A stretch of DNA of 64,000 bases from Chryseobacterium daecheongense (GTDB taxonomy: Bacteria; Bacteroidota; Bacteroidia; Flavobacteriales; Weeksellaceae). Each line of letters begins with the position of its first letter. Position 1 is the stretch's first letter. The stretch spans positions 1,550,001 through 1,614,000 of the forward strand of contig CP115858.1 in assembly GCA_027920525.1 (NCBI GenBank), given 5' to 3'. Under the pieces are notes generated by a model. The model ran no database searches, had not been told where the DNA came from, and was given only the letters and a program-made list of their open reading frames with translations. A program made the position numbers and the translations under genes. Below, one piece after another: positions 24,739 through 36,697 of the stretch.

Positions 24739-24798
24739 ATTATAAATTTTAGATTAAAATCCCCAAACGAAGTTAGGGCTTAATCTAAAATTTATAAT
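24739..24798. repeat. Long perfect inverted repeat between queA and rlmN
   Basis: The left arm (24739-24757) and right arm (24780-24798) are 19-bp perfect reverse complements around a 22-base spacer holding CCCC and GGG. The arms are almost pure A/T. It could be a terminator or processing site of the queA message, or a small mobile palindrome. Confidence 0.8.
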
Positions 24799-24814
24799 CT
24801 ATCATTTAAAATTA

Positions 24815-25864
24815 TTATAAAATAAGCATTGCGTCCCCGTAAGAATAGAACTTATACTTTTCTTTTACGGCTTCTTCATATGCATGCATTACAAAATCTC
24901 TTCCAGCAAATGCCGCAATCATCATAATTAATGTAGATTTTGGAGTGTGGAAGTTTGTAATCATTGAGTTGGCTACTCCGAATTCATGAGGCGGATAGAT
25001 GAATTTATTTGTCCACCCGTTGAACGCAGAGATTTTTTTGTTGGAAGAAACAGAAGTTTCCAATGCTCTCATTGTTGTAGTTCCTACAGCACATACTCTT
25101 CTGTGTCCTTCTACTGCCCTGTTGATGATTGCAGCATTTTTCTCATCAATGATGATTTCTTCAGATTCCATTTTGTGCTTGGAAAGATCTTCAACCTCGA
25201 TCGGGTTAAATGTTCCCAGACCTACGTGAAGAGTTACTTCTGCAAAATCGATTCCTTTGATCTCCAATCTCTTCATCAGATGTTTGGAGAAGTGTAATCC
25301 TGCAGTCGGTGCTGCTACTGCTCCTTCTACTTTTGCATAGATCGTCTGGTATCTTTCAGCATCTTCGGGCTCTACAGCTCTTTTGATATATTTTGGCAGC
25401 GGAGTTTCTCCTAATTCTTTTAATTTTGTTCTGAACTCTTCATAAGAACCATCGAATAAGAATCTTAAAGTTCTTCCTCTTGAAGTGGTATTATCGATAA
25501 CCTCAGCTACCAAAGATTCATCTTCTGTAAAGAACAATTTGTTTCCAATTCTGATTTTTCTTGCAGGATCTACCAATACGTCCCAAACACGTGTTTCTTT
25601 ATCAAGCTCTCTTAAAAGGAATACCTCAATCTTAGCACCTGTCTTTTCTTTATTTCCATAAAGACGCGCAGGGAAAACTTTAGTATTATTGAAAATAAAC
25701 AAGTCCTTCTCATCGAAATAATCCACTACATCTTTAAACAACTTGTGTTCTATAGTTTCGGTTTTTCTGTTAAGAACCATAAGTCTGGCATCATCTCTAT
25801 GCTCGGACGGGTGTTCTGCCAATAGTTCATCAGGAAGGTCAAAATTAAAATCGGATGTTTTCAT
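24815..25864 (-). CDS. queA: tRNA preQ1(34) S-adenosylmethionine ribosyltransferase-isomerase
   Basis: The 349-aa enzyme moves the ribosyl part of SAM to preQ1 in tRNA, giving epoxyqueuosine. Family segments are clear: [12 protein letters not shown] near the start, [30 protein letters not shown] and the C-terminal N-F-H-T-P-K-S-T-L. Length is normal. A strong promoter lies upstream and rlmN follows, so two RNA-modification genes adjoin. Confidence 0.95.
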   Translation of the reverse strand: MKTSDFNFDLPDELLAEHPSEHRDDARLMVLNRKTETIEHKLFKDVVDYFDEKDLFIFNNTKVFPARLYGNKEKTGAKIEVFLLRELDKETRVWDVLVDPARKIRIGNKLFFTEDESLVAEVIDNTTSRGRTLRFLFDGSYEEFRTKLKELGETPLPKYIKRAVEPEDAERYQTIYAKVEGAVAAPTAGLHFSKHLMKRLEIKGIDFAEVTLHVGLGTFNPIEVEDLSKHKMESEEIIIDEKNAAIINRAVEGHRRVCAVGTTTMRALETSVSSNKKISAFNGWTNKFIYPPHEFGVANSMITNFHTPKSTLIMMIAAFAGRDFVMHAYEEAVKEKYKFYSYGDAMLIL

Positions 25865-25919
25865 TTTTTTAAATTACGGTTTAAAAATTATTGAAATTAC
25901 TGGTGTAATTTTCGGTGTG

Positions 25920-25927
25920 CAAATATA
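25920..25927 (-). promoter_or_regulatory. Promoter of queA, -7 element
   Basis: On the minus strand TATATTTG, with TTGACA 21 bases upstream (TTG at 25951-25949). Confidence 0.55.
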
Positions 25928-26042
25928 CGACATTGAACACCCCTTTGTCAAGCTTTATTTGATAAAGCTGTCAAATGGTTAATAATTACTATGTATTTTG
26001 GTCTGAAAAAGATGTAATTTGGTCGCACAAAATTGATTAATT

Positions 26043-26735
26043 ATGAGCAAATATTCGTTAGAATCATTCATTAAAGAAACCAAAGAAAATCCTGAAGAGC
26101 GGGACTATTTTGAACTTGAAAAACCTCAGCTTTTAGAGATAAACCTTACCAATCAATCGGTTTGGACTAAAAGGGGAAGTATGGTGGGCTACATCGGAAA
26201 TATAAATTTTGAAAGGCAAGGTATGCTTGCAGGAGGTATCGGAAATCTTCTGAAAAAAGCAATCAGTGGTGAAGGTACGAGATTAATGAAGGCAGAAGGC
26301 ACAGGAAAACTGTATGTAGCTGATTCAGGAAAAAAAGTACGTATCCTTTACCTGAATAATGAAGCATTGTGTGTGAATGGCAACGATGTCCTGGCCCATG
26401 AACAAAGTATAAAAAGTGATATTACCATGCTTAAAAGTATTGCAGGAATGCTGTCGGGTGGATTATTTCAGGTAAAACTTTCCGGAACGGGACATGTGGC
26501 TATTACAACCCACGGAGAACCTTTAACGCTTATGGTAACTCCTGAAAACCCTGTTTTCACAGATCCTAATGCCACAGTTGCATGGTCCGGGAATTTAACT
26601 CCTGAACTTAAAACGAATGTTTCTTTTAAAAGCCTGATGGGTAGAGGAAGTGGTGAAGAATTTCAGATGAAGTTTTCAGGAAACGGATGGGTTCTTATCC
26701 AGCCCTATGAAGAAGTATATGCGATCGAAAAATAA
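26043..26735 (+). CDS. AIM24 family protein
   Basis: The 230-aa protein has the AIM24 (TIGR00266-like) beta-helical fold with repeated Gly-rich strands: S-M-V-G-Y-I-G-N-I-N-F, K-A-E-G-T-G-K-L-Y-V-A, L-S-G-T-G-H-V-A-I and F-S-G-N-G-W-V-L-I-Q-P. Members are named after a mitochondrial protein; their role in bacteria is unknown. No signal peptide is seen. It is transcribed alone, 68 bases before the M61 peptidase gene. Confidence 0.85.
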   Translation: MSKYSLESFIKETKENPEERDYFELEKPQLLEINLTNQSVWTKRGSMVGYIGNINFERQGMLAGGIGNLLKKAISGEGTRLMKAEGTGKLYVADSGKKVRILYLNNEALCVNGNDVLAHEQSIKSDITMLKSIAGMLSGGLFQVKLSGTGHVAITTHGEPLTLMVTPENPVFTDPNATVAWSGNLTPELKTNVSFKSLMGRGSGEEFQMKFSGNGWVLIQPYEEVYAIEK

Positions 26736-26803
26736 TAATGTCCACAATCGGCTATAAACAAAATTAACTTCATATTTTTATTAAGCTTTAACGCCGAAGT
26801 AAA

Positions 26804-28339
26804 ATGAAAAATCTTTTAAAAATATTTTTTGCACTGATTCTTCTTCCCAATTTGGCAACTGCCCAATCGTCAAAGAAAAACTATCAATACAATATCGATC
26901 TTATTCATACGGATAATGACCAGGTGACGGTTTCTTTTACTCCACCTAAAAATAAGCTGGAAAAAGGTAAGTTTATTATACCCAAACTCGTTCCCGGATT
27001 TTATCAGCCCCTGAATTTCGGGCAATATGTTTCCGATGTTACAGCAATCGATAAAAAAGGGAAAAAAGTGGTTACGGAACGCTTAGATACCAACAGCTGG
27101 TTAATCCACGATCTCAGGCATGTAAAAAAGATATCCTATCGTGTTGCTGATGGCTGGGATTCCCTAAAGGAGCATACAGAAGGAGCAAAGTCAGCAGGAA
27201 GTACTTTTAAAAAAGACAGTGTTTTTGTGATCAATTATAATTCATTGGTAGGTTACTTTGAGGAAATAAAGGATAAACCATATGAAATCAGCATTAAGAA
27301 AAATAAAGATTTTTATGCTTCTTCTGCATTGGATTACAAAAGAAAAAATGACAGTACGGACATCGTCCGGGCAAAAGATTACAGAAACCTGGTAGATTCT
27401 CCTGTACTATATTGCGTTCCTGATACGACCTGGTTAAAAATAGGTACCACTGAGGTGCTTGTATCATTTTACAATAAAAAGGAACGGCATTATTCCAAAA
27501 AAATAGCAGATCATATAAAGACGATTTTAGAAAATCAACAGGCCTACCTGGGTGGAAAATTGCCTGTCGAAAAGTATGCTTTTCTGATTTATTACGAATC
27601 TTCAGATAAAAAAGGGTTTATGGGAGATGGCCTCGAACACTCCAGGTCGACCGTATGTCTTTATCTTTCCGGGAATATAGGCTATCTGCCGGACGCATTG
27701 GACAGGGTTGCCTCCCATGAGTTTTTCCACATTATCACTCCGCTTCATATTCATTCAGGGGAAATCCAGCATTATGATTTCTTAAATCCTTCGATGTCGA
27801 AACATCTCTGGCTGTATGAAGGTATGACGGAATACGCAACGATACACATGCCCATAAAGCAAAAGATGATCGGTATTCCTGAATTCGAAAAAAAGCTGGA
27901 AGAAAAGATAGCCGGTATGAAGGAGTTTGATCCTCATTTATCCTTCACCGATCTGAGTAAAAACGCTATGGAAAAACAGGACCAGTACATGAACGTTTAT
28001 CAGAAAGGCCCATTAATCGGGTTATGCCTGGACATCAAATTGCGTGAGCTTTCGGGCGGAAAAACGGGAACCCAGGATTTGATGCAACGCCTTATGCAAA
28101 AATATGGAGAGGATCGCTATTTCAATGACAATGATTTATTTGATGAAATTACAAAAATGACTTTTCCGGAAATCCGGGATTTTTTCAGGGATTGTGTAGA
28201 AGGAACAAAACCACTTCCCTTAAAAGAATACCTTGCCAAAGCCGGTTTTGCCTATGATGACACTACGGGAAAGGTTACCGCCTTAGCTCATCCTGATCCG
28301 AAGCAAATCGCATTGAGAAAAGCCTGGATCGGCCAATAA
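26804..28339 (+). CDS. Secreted M61 family metallopeptidase
   Basis: At 511 aa the protein has a signal peptide (M-K-N-L-L-K-I-F-F-A-L-I-L-L-P-N-L-A-T-A-Q), an N-terminal beta domain with P-G-F-Y-Q-P-L-N-F-G, and a zinc peptidase domain with A-S-H-E-F-F-H-I-I-T-P-L-H near residue 303 and W-L-Y-E-G-M-T-E-Y-A-T, which carries the third zinc ligand Glu. This fits glycyl aminopeptidases of family M61. Many members are near 600 aa and end in a PDZ domain; I see no PDZ here, so the C-terminus is shortened. It probably acts in the periplasm on peptides. Confidence 0.88.
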   Translation: MKNLLKIFFALILLPNLATAQSSKKNYQYNIDLIHTDNDQVTVSFTPPKNKLEKGKFIIPKLVPGFYQPLNFGQYVSDVTAIDKKGKKVVTERLDTNSWLIHDLRHVKKISYRVADGWDSLKEHTEGAKSAGSTFKKDSVFVINYNSLVGYFEEIKDKPYEISIKKNKDFYASSALDYKRKNDSTDIVRAKDYRNLVDSPVLYCVPDTTWLKIGTTEVLVSFYNKKERHYSKKIADHIKTILENQQAYLGGKLPVEKYAFLIYYESSDKKGFMGDGLEHSRSTVCLYLSGNIGYLPDALDRVASHEFFHIITPLHIHSGEIQHYDFLNPSMSKHLWLYEGMTEYATIHMPIKQKMIGIPEFEKKLEEKIAGMKEFDPHLSFTDLSKNAMEKQDQYMNVYQKGPLIGLCLDIKLRELSGGKTGTQDLMQRLMQKYGEDRYFNDNDLFDEITKMTFPEIRDFFRDCVEGTKPLPLKEYLAKAGFAYDDTTGKVTALAHPDPKQIALRKAWIGQ

Positions 28340-28430
28340 ACTGTATATAGGTAAACTCACCGAAAATACTTTTCCTCATGGATTAAAAATATTGAGTTTC
28401 AAAAATTGTTCTTTATTAAAACTGTTTACT

Positions 28431-29504
28431 ATGAAAAAAACCTTTACCACATTTCTTTTATTAGCAATAAATGTGGCCTATTCTCAAATTTCAAATGTGG
28501 AAAAAGTAATTGATTCCAGTGTGAAGAATGATAATTTCAACGGAGCAGTTCTGATTGCCCAAAATGGCAGGACCGAATTACTTTCGTATAAAGGATTATC
28601 CAACAGACATTATAACATCAGCTTTTCGGACGAAACCAGATTTCATATATTTTCTCTCACCAAGTCATTTACTGCCGTCCTGATCATGCAGCTATATGAA
28701 AGAGGTAAAATCAACCTGGACGCTCCCATTGCAACTTATCTTCCGGATTACAAAGGGGAAGCCGCAAAAAAAGCAAGCGTAAGAAACCTTCTAACTTATA
28801 GCAGTGGTAGATTTAATAAGGACATCAGTTCCCCGGAACTCATTCACGAGGCATATGACAATACAATTTGGAACCTGGATGATTTTATCAAAACCTTTCT
28901 CTCTGAAAAACTGATCGATAAACCCGGAACAAAATTCAGCTATAACAATGGTGATTATATCCTGCTTGGAAAAATTATTGAAAATATATATGGTAAATCT
29001 TTTGAAGAAGTTCTGAAAGAGCAGATCCTGGTTCCTCTTAAAATGAATAATACAGGTCTTTTGCACCACAATGATATTATCCAGAATATAGATGACGGAT
29101 ATTCGGAAACAGATTCGAACCCGTTTGCTCTTCATACCCCAACCAACACCTATATCGACAATTTTTATACGGCCGGGGGCATGTACTCCACTCCCAAAGA
29201 TCTTTTAACCTTTGACCAGGCCGTTTTCAATCATGTTTTATTAAAAAAATCAACTGTAGACACCATGCTTACTCCTTATAAGGAGCTTGGGGATACTGCT
29301 TTTAGCTTTTGGGTTTATCCTAAAAAATTCGGAAATATGACTACCCTATTTGTAGAACGTCAGGGTGAAGGTTACGGACATAGTGCGAACTGGGTACATT
29401 TACCTGAAAAAAACCTGACGGTAATTATTCTGTCCAATACCAAAAACATCAACTACCTCAACAAAATGAGAGAGAGGCTAATAAGTGCATATTACGGACA
29501 ATAA
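28431..29504 (+). CDS. Secreted serine hydrolase (beta-lactamase class C-like)
   Basis: The protein is 357 aa from the ATG at 28431, chosen because it starts the signal peptide M-K-K-T-F-T-T-F-L-L-L-A-I-N-V-A-Y-S-Q; an upstream TTG adds 13 residues without support. The S-x-x-K motif is S-L-T-K near residue 74, the Y-x-N motif is Y-N-N near 169, and G-Y-G-H-S-A-N-W near the end takes the place of the K-T-G box. This family includes D-amino-acid peptidases, esterases and lactamases, so resistance should not be assumed. It is probably periplasmic. Confidence 0.85.
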   Translation: MKKTFTTFLLLAINVAYSQISNVEKVIDSSVKNDNFNGAVLIAQNGRTELLSYKGLSNRHYNISFSDETRFHIFSLTKSFTAVLIMQLYERGKINLDAPIATYLPDYKGEAAKKASVRNLLTYSSGRFNKDISSPELIHEAYDNTIWNLDDFIKTFLSEKLIDKPGTKFSYNNGDYILLGKIIENIYGKSFEEVLKEQILVPLKMNNTGLLHHNDIIQNIDDGYSETDSNPFALHTPTNTYIDNFYTAGGMYSTPKDLLTFDQAVFNHVLLKKSTVDTMLTPYKELGDTAFSFWVYPKKFGNMTTLFVERQGEGYGHSANWVHLPEKNLTVIILSNTKNINYLNKMRERLISAYYGQ

Positions 29505-29588
29505 ATAAAAATAAAATCAATTTTAAGAGTAAAATGATTCACTGGTTATTGATATTTTAATATCTTTAAATTTAAATAACATATTTAA

Positions 29589-31886
<2,298 letters not shown>

Positions 31887-31896
<10 letters not shown>

Positions 31897-32921
31897 AGAA
31901 TATTATCTCAAAATTTATAGGCACTGACAACTGTACAGTTACTCAGATCAATAACGGTTTGATCAATACTACCTATTGTGTAGAAAATAATCAAAACCGG
32001 GAAAAGTATATTTTACAGAAGATTAATACACAAGTCTTTAAAAGGCCGGAGCAGGTTATCAACAATCATTTGAAAATAAATAAGATTCTTAAAGAGGGTC
32101 AATATCATTTCAAAATGACACAACCGATTGCTTCGTCTTCAGAGGAGTTTTTAATCAGGGATGGAAATGGAGATTCATGGCGAATGACCAGCTTCATTGA
32201 TAACAGCATTACCTTTCTTACTGTTCCTTCAGCAGAAACAGCTTCCAAGGCAGCAAGAGCTGTGGGTTATTTTCTTAGCATCATTAATACGCAAAGTCTT
32301 CCCATCATTGAAGATCCATTACCCGATTTTCTCAATTTTGAAAAGAGACTTACCGACTATAAAATTTCATTAGAAAGCGGATCATCTTCTTTAAAAGAAA
32401 ATGCAAAAGCTGAAATAGAAATGATGAACCAATTGTTGTGGTTACCTGATCAATGGATCAAAATGCAAAATAATGGCCAACTCCCCAAAAGAATTGTTCA
32501 TGCAGATGCGAAAATCAGTAATATTCTTTTTGATCAGAACCATGACCCGATGGCTATAATTGACCTGGACACAATCATGACTTCCACTATTCTCTATGAT
32601 TTTGGAACCATGATCCAATCATACACCAATACCACTAATGAAGATGATGGAACAGCTCAAAATAATTTCAATTCAGAAATTTTCGAATCGGTAAAAGAGG
32701 GCTTTCTATTTCATCTTAAGGATCTATTGACTCCTGACGAGTTTGAAAATCTTGATTATTCCGCACAGGTGGCTATCTACATTCAGGGGCTTCGTTTTCT
32801 TACAGATTATTTGAATGGAAGCACTTATTATTCTACAACCTATCCGGAGCATAATCTCGACCGTACGAAGAACCAGCTGGAGCTTCTCAGGGGTTTACGC
32901 AGTTATTTAAAAGTAGATTAA
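31887..32921 (+). CDS. nahK: NahK-like N-acetylhexosamine 1-kinase
   Basis: The 344-aa protein is in the aminoglycoside-phosphotransferase superfamily. It resembles bifidobacterial N-acetylhexosamine 1-kinase: G-L-I-N-T-T-Y near residue 24, Y-I-L-Q-K-I-N-T, a catalytic loop I-V-H-A-D-A-K-I-S-N-I-L-F-D near 208, A-I-I-D-L-D-T-I-M-T with the metal Asp, and R-F-L-T-D-Y-L-N-G-S-T-Y-Y with Y-P-E-H-N-L-D-R-T near the end. NahK phosphorylates the anomeric OH of GalNAc and GlcNAc. The overlap with the nucleotidyltransferase gene and the GH109 gene upstream make a salvage route convincing. Confidence 0.82.
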
Positions 32922-32974
32922 AGTGCACATCTTATGATGATGTTGCTGGAGCATAAAGGAAATAAGGAAGGAGG

Positions 32975-33466
32975 TTATTTTAGAAATCCCATGATCTTTG
33001 ACCATCCTTCTAATTTCTTTTCCAACGAAATGGTATGCAGCGGGCTTGTCGAAGGCAGCAGAATCACAGGAAGCCGATAATTTTTTCCTAAAACTTTCTG
33101 TAGATTTTTATAAGATTTTCCTCCATTACAAAATATGGCAGTGATATTCGGATATTGTTCTAAAAGCTCTTCAATCTGATTGGCTTCTTCATTTCTGATC
33201 TCCGAATCAAGACTTCCTTTTCGCTCACAGGAATCAATCACATCCCAAAGTGCGATGTGATGTTTCTTCAATGTTTCAATCCTTACTGCATAATCTTCCG
33301 TAAATTTTTCATGAAGCAGTTCAAAAATAATCTTCCAGAATTTATTTTGCGGATGTGCATAATATTGTTGTTTTTCCAATGATTTGACCCCGGGAATGGA
33401 ACCTAAAATTAAAATTCTGGAATGGACATCAATAATAGGAGGAAATGAAGAAATACGGTTTTGCAT
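32975..33466 (-). CDS. Hypoxanthine/uracil-DNA glycosylase (family 6 UDG-like)
   Basis: The 163-aa protein begins R-I-S-S-F-P-P-I-I-D and has L-I-L-G-S-I-P-G-V-K-S-L-E, then Q-Y-Y-A-H-P-Q-N-K-F-W-K-I, which matches the DNA-deoxyinosine glycosylase group of the uracil-DNA glycosylase superfamily. Late segments F-C-N-G-G-K-S-Y and L-L-P-S-T-S-P-L-H complete the fold. It would remove deaminated bases from DNA. It sits upstream of nothing obvious and downstream of the S9 peptidase terminator. Confidence 0.88.
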   Translation of the reverse strand: MQNRISSFPPIIDVHSRILILGSIPGVKSLEKQQYYAHPQNKFWKIIFELLHEKFTEDYAVRIETLKKHHIALWDVIDSCERKGSLDSEIRNEEANQIEELLEQYPNITAIFCNGGKSYKNLQKVLGKNYRLPVILLPSTSPLHTISLEKKLEGWSKIMGFLK

Positions 33467-33481
33467 AATTCAAATATAAAA

Positions 33482-33504
33482 AAAACGGGCCAAAAGCCCG
33501 TTTT
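33482..33504 (-). terminator. Terminator of the S9 peptidase gene
   Basis: AAAACGGGC and GCCCGTTTT pair around CAAAA after the minus-strand stop at 33520. The stem is the same as that at 22627-22650. Confidence 0.85.
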
Positions 33505-33519
33505 CGTTTCTATTGTTTG

Positions 33520-35514
33520 TTATAAAGTTTCTTTTAACCAGTCAAAGAATTCTCTTTGCCATACCAAACCATTTTGCGGGTGAAGCACCCAGTGGTTTTC
33601 GTTCGGGAAATACACTAATTTTGTTTTAAGGCCTCTTAATTTTGCTGCCTGGAAAGCTTCCTGTCCCTGCTCATAAGGCACACGGTAATCTATTCCTCCC
33701 TGGAAAATCATGATCGGCTTATTCCATTTTTCAACAAAATTGCTAGGATTAAATTCTGTATAAGCTTTAGGAAGCGGCTTCTCCCATGGAGACCCTAAGT
33801 CCCAGTTGGCAAACCAAAGCTCTTCAGTGGTCAGATACCATGATTTCATATCAAATAGCCCGTCGTGAGCAATAAAGGTCTTGAATCTGTTATCGTGAAT
33901 CCCCGCAAGCATAAATACACTGTATCCTCCATAACTTGCTCCTACTGCAGCTACTCTTTGTCCGTCCACATAAGGTAATGTCTTAGCATAATCTGTAGCG
34001 GCAAGATAATCCCTCATAGGTTGTCCACCCCAGTCTTTAGAGATTTCTTCATTCCACTTTGTTCCCCAGCCCGGCATTCCTCTACGGTTCGGCGCAACTA
34101 CAATGTATCCGTTAGCCGTCATAAGAGCAAAATTCCATCGTACACTGAAAAACTGAGTCAATGCAGATTGAGGTCCACCCTGGCAATATACCAAAGTAGG
34201 ATATTTTTTATTCGGATCAAAATTCGGCGGATAATGGAACCATACTCCCATTTCTTTTCCATCCGATGTTTTCACCATTTTTAGTTCAGATTTCCCTTGA
34301 GCCAGTTTGGAATAAGTATCTTTATTGGCTTCCGTAACCTGTTTCATTTCACCGTTTTTAATGTTTACAGAAAATAAATCTGTAGCATGGTTGACATCGG
34401 TTCTGCCTACCAATAAGGTGTTTTTATTATCAGCAAAGATTTCATTAACATCAAAATCTCCTTTTGTGATCTGTTGAACCTTTGCATTTTTAGGATCTAA
34501 GGAAAACAATTGTTTTGTTCCCCTGAATGCTGCCGTAAAATAGATGGTTTTGGAATCACCACTCCAGAAAACGTCACCGGAAACACTTTCGTCCCAGCCT
34601 TTTGTTAGGTTCTCTGTTTTTCCGGACTTCCAGTCCATGATTTTCACATCATTTTTATCCGCTTCATAGCCATCTCTTTCCATGCTCTGCCATACCAGTG
34701 ATTTTCCATCCGGACTGAATTTTGGATTGACATCGTAGCCTTTATTTGATTCTGTAAGGTTTTTTGTAGCCCCGGAAGCCAGATCATAAGCGAAAATATC
34801 AGTATTTGTACTTGTAGCATACTCTTTCCCGCTTTTAGGCTTGGTAACATACAAAAGCTGAGAAGAATCAGGACTCCAGATGAAATCCTCAGCTCCACCG
34901 AACGGCCTCTGCGGAGAATCCCATGTCTTTCCTTCCAGTAAGTCTTTTGATGATTCCACTTTATCTGAAGTATTTACTACAAAAACATGATTGTATTTTC
35001 CTTCATTGAAATAATCCCAGTGTCTGTGGTTCAAGTCAGTATACACCTGTGCTGTTGTTTTAGGAGTATCGCTGTATTTATCTTTCCCCATTACCTTCTC
35101 CACTAAAACCTGCTTGCTGAAAGCGATTTTCTTTCCATCAGGGGAAATTACAATATTATCAACCTCACCGATGGTATAAAACTCGGTCCAGGTTTTCCCG
35201 TTATCTTTAGAAAGGAATATCTTATCTCCTTCCTGTGCGTAAATTCCATTCTTATCCCACTGAATAAGAGCTTTTTTACCCAAGTCTAATTTTGAAGACT
35301 GATTATTGATAACATTAAGGAAATAGTTTTCGTTTTTCGTTTTCTCTGTTTTCAGATCTACTTGTCCTACTTTATAAATAAGTGAAGACTGATCAGGTGA
35401 AACTGCCTGTACTCCCACTTTTTTCAAAGTCCAAAGAATTTCAGGCGTCATTAACTGTTGTGCATTCATTAAAAGTGGGGCTGCTAAAGCCAGCAGGCTG
35501 TACTTAAGTTTCAT
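33520..35514 (-). CDS. Secreted S9 family prolyl-oligopeptidase-type peptidase
   Basis: The 664-aa protein has a short signal peptide (to about A-Q near residue 19), a beta-propeller domain made of WD/TolB-like repeats such as I-S-P-D-G-K-K-I-A-F-S and F-S-P-D-G-K-S-L-V-W (about 30-400), and a C-terminal alpha/beta hydrolase. The catalytic Ser lies in V-G-A-S-Y-G-G-Y near 526, Asp in G-G-I-D-Y-R-V-P near 610 and His in N-E-N-H-W-V near 640. The layout fits acylaminoacyl or dipeptidyl peptidases. It should act on peptides in the periplasm. It has its own promoter and terminator. Confidence 0.9.
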   Translation of the reverse strand: MKLKYSLLALAAPLLMNAQQLMTPEILWTLKKVGVQAVSPDQSSLIYKVGQVDLKTEKTKNENYFLNVINNQSSKLDLGKKALIQWDKNGIYAQEGDKIFLSKDNGKTWTEFYTIGEVDNIVISPDGKKIAFSKQVLVEKVMGKDKYSDTPKTTAQVYTDLNHRHWDYFNEGKYNHVFVVNTSDKVESSKDLLEGKTWDSPQRPFGGAEDFIWSPDSSQLLYVTKPKSGKEYATSTNTDIFAYDLASGATKNLTESNKGYDVNPKFSPDGKSLVWQSMERDGYEADKNDVKIMDWKSGKTENLTKGWDESVSGDVFWSGDSKTIYFTAAFRGTKQLFSLDPKNAKVQQITKGDFDVNEIFADNKNTLLVGRTDVNHATDLFSVNIKNGEMKQVTEANKDTYSKLAQGKSELKMVKTSDGKEMGVWFHYPPNFDPNKKYPTLVYCQGGPQSALTQFFSVRWNFALMTANGYIVVAPNRRGMPGWGTKWNEEISKDWGGQPMRDYLAATDYAKTLPYVDGQRVAAVGASYGGYSVFMLAGIHDNRFKTFIAHDGLFDMKSWYLTTEELWFANWDLGSPWEKPLPKAYTEFNPSNFVEKWNKPIMIFQGGIDYRVPYEQGQEAFQAAKLRGLKTKLVYFPNENHWVLHPQNGLVWQREFFDWLKETL

Positions 35515-35540
35515 AAATTGCTTTTTAATTCAAAGATTGC

Positions 35541-35548
35541 CAAATTTA
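35541..35548 (-). promoter_or_regulatory. Promoter of the S9 peptidase gene, -7 element
   Basis: On the minus strand TAAATTTG, 26 bases before the ATG. Confidence 0.55.
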
Positions 35549-35698
35549 GTATTTAAAATAAAAATATGCGAAGGAATTAACAATTATCTTGTTTTTTGTT
35601 AAAGTGATGAATTGATTTACCTGTGATACATTTGATGATAAGACGCTTGTACAGTTGCTATTTATGTTATTTATATCCTTTTTGATGGACCCAATAAA

Positions 35699-35725
35699 AA
35701 ATCCGCCAGCTCAACTGACGGATTT
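35699..35725 (-). terminator. Terminator of the holin-like gene
   Basis: AAATCCGCCAG and CTGACGGATTT pair with one mismatch around a 5-base loop, after the minus-strand stop at 35753. Confidence 0.75.
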
Positions 35726-35752
35726 ATATTGTTATGCTATACTTCTGTGAGC

Positions 35753-36097
35753 TTAGTCCCCATCTGAGAACATAGAGTTGACCAATGAAGTGATTAATGA
35801 TAAGGCGATACTGAAAATGAATGCCCACCAGAATCCATCTACAACCATACTGTCTATGAAATAATCTGCCAAAAGGATGATCAATGCATTAATGACTAAG
35901 GCAAATAATCCTAGGGTGATGATCGTTAAAGGAAGTCCCAAAAGACTTAAAACAGGTTTTACAATTAAATTTAAAAGTCCCAAAACAATCGCGAAAATAA
36001 TCGCAGATGAAAAGCCTTCAAAATGTACTCCCGGTAAAATTTTCGTTAAAAGAAACGCAACAAGCGCAGTAATCAGTAAACGGATAATTAAGTTCAT
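35753..36097 (-). CDS. Phage holin family IV-like (four-TM) membrane protein
   Basis: This 114-aa protein has four hydrophobic segments (about 3-20, 28-50, 56-80 and 88-110). The pattern L-I-R-L-L-I-T-A-L-V-A-F-L-L, L-G-L-L-N-L-I-V-K-P-V-L, L-P-L-T-I-I-T-L-G-L-F is that of the widespread four-TM family labelled phage holin family IV. In chromosomes these are usually unrelated to phage lysis, and no phage gene is next to it. Function unknown. Confidence 0.8.
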   Translation of the reverse strand: MNLIIRLLITALVAFLLTKILPGVHFEGFSSAIIFAIVLGLLNLIVKPVLSLLGLPLTIITLGLFALVINALIILLADYFIDSMVVDGFWWAFIFSIALSLITSLVNSMFSDGD

Positions 36098-36315
36098 ATG
36101 TTAATATTTTTAATAGTTTGTATACAAGTATCAAAACTCATTCCATCGGATCTCGGTTTGAATGATTAATAAAAGTCTTTATCCATCATGAATTGCTAAA
36201 GTTTATATTTTCAATACAATAAGGGAAAACACTGATTTTTCAAAAATGGGTATTTTCCCTTTGCGTTATGATCTTTTTATTCCTGAATTTTAAGTCTGCA
36301 AACCCCTTAAAAATT

Positions 36316-36573
36316 ATGATCATGGACGCAACACACACAACCAATCTCACCAGAGTTGATGCAGGAAAAGATTCATCCTGGCACATTCACAAGGATCACC
36401 TGAAGTATTCCAATATTCAAAAAACAAGAGTGGACTTTAATGGACGGAGCCTTGAAAAAATTATGCAAAAAATTGCAGACAACGCATTTATTAATGCACC
36501 TTATCTACAATCTGATGAGCAAAACCGCTATTACCAGGAATGCCTTAGATGGATTGAAGAGAATTATGATTAA
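36316..36573 (+). CDS. Small soluble protein, unknown function
   Basis: The protein is 85 aa from the ATG at 36316 (M-I-M-D-A-T-H-T), or 83 aa from the second ATG; the longer frame upstream adds an unlikely hydrophobic start. The product is hydrophilic, with S-W-H-I-H-K-D-H-L-K-Y and a mainly helical C-terminus rich in Tyr, Gln and Glu. I recognise no family. A strong terminator follows. Confidence 0.55.
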   Translation: MIMDATHTTNLTRVDAGKDSSWHIHKDHLKYSNIQKTRVDFNGRSLEKIMQKIADNAFINAPYLQSDEQNRYYQECLRWIEENYD

Positions 36574-36596
36574 TCAATTTTTTTAAATGGACAAAT

Positions 36597-36627
36597 TGCC
36601 TAAGGTATCCTTAGGCATTTGTTTTTT
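36597..36627 (+). terminator. Rho-independent terminator
   Basis: GCCTAAGG and CCTTAGGC pair around TAT, followed by ATTTG and a run of seven T. Confidence 0.85.
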
Positions 36628-36697
36628 TGGCAAGTAAGACGGCTGAAGTAAAAGTTACGTGTCTTTTTTTTAATTTTATAACAGCTAATAATTTTAT

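Noticed and set aside
28431-29504. Antibiotic-resistance beta-lactamase
   Set aside because: The S-x-x-K and Y-x-N motifs define a wide serine hydrolase family; nothing specific to lactamases is seen.
35753-36097. Phage lysis holin
   Set aside because: The four-TM holin-IV label is common for chromosomal membrane proteins, and no endolysin or phage gene is nearby.
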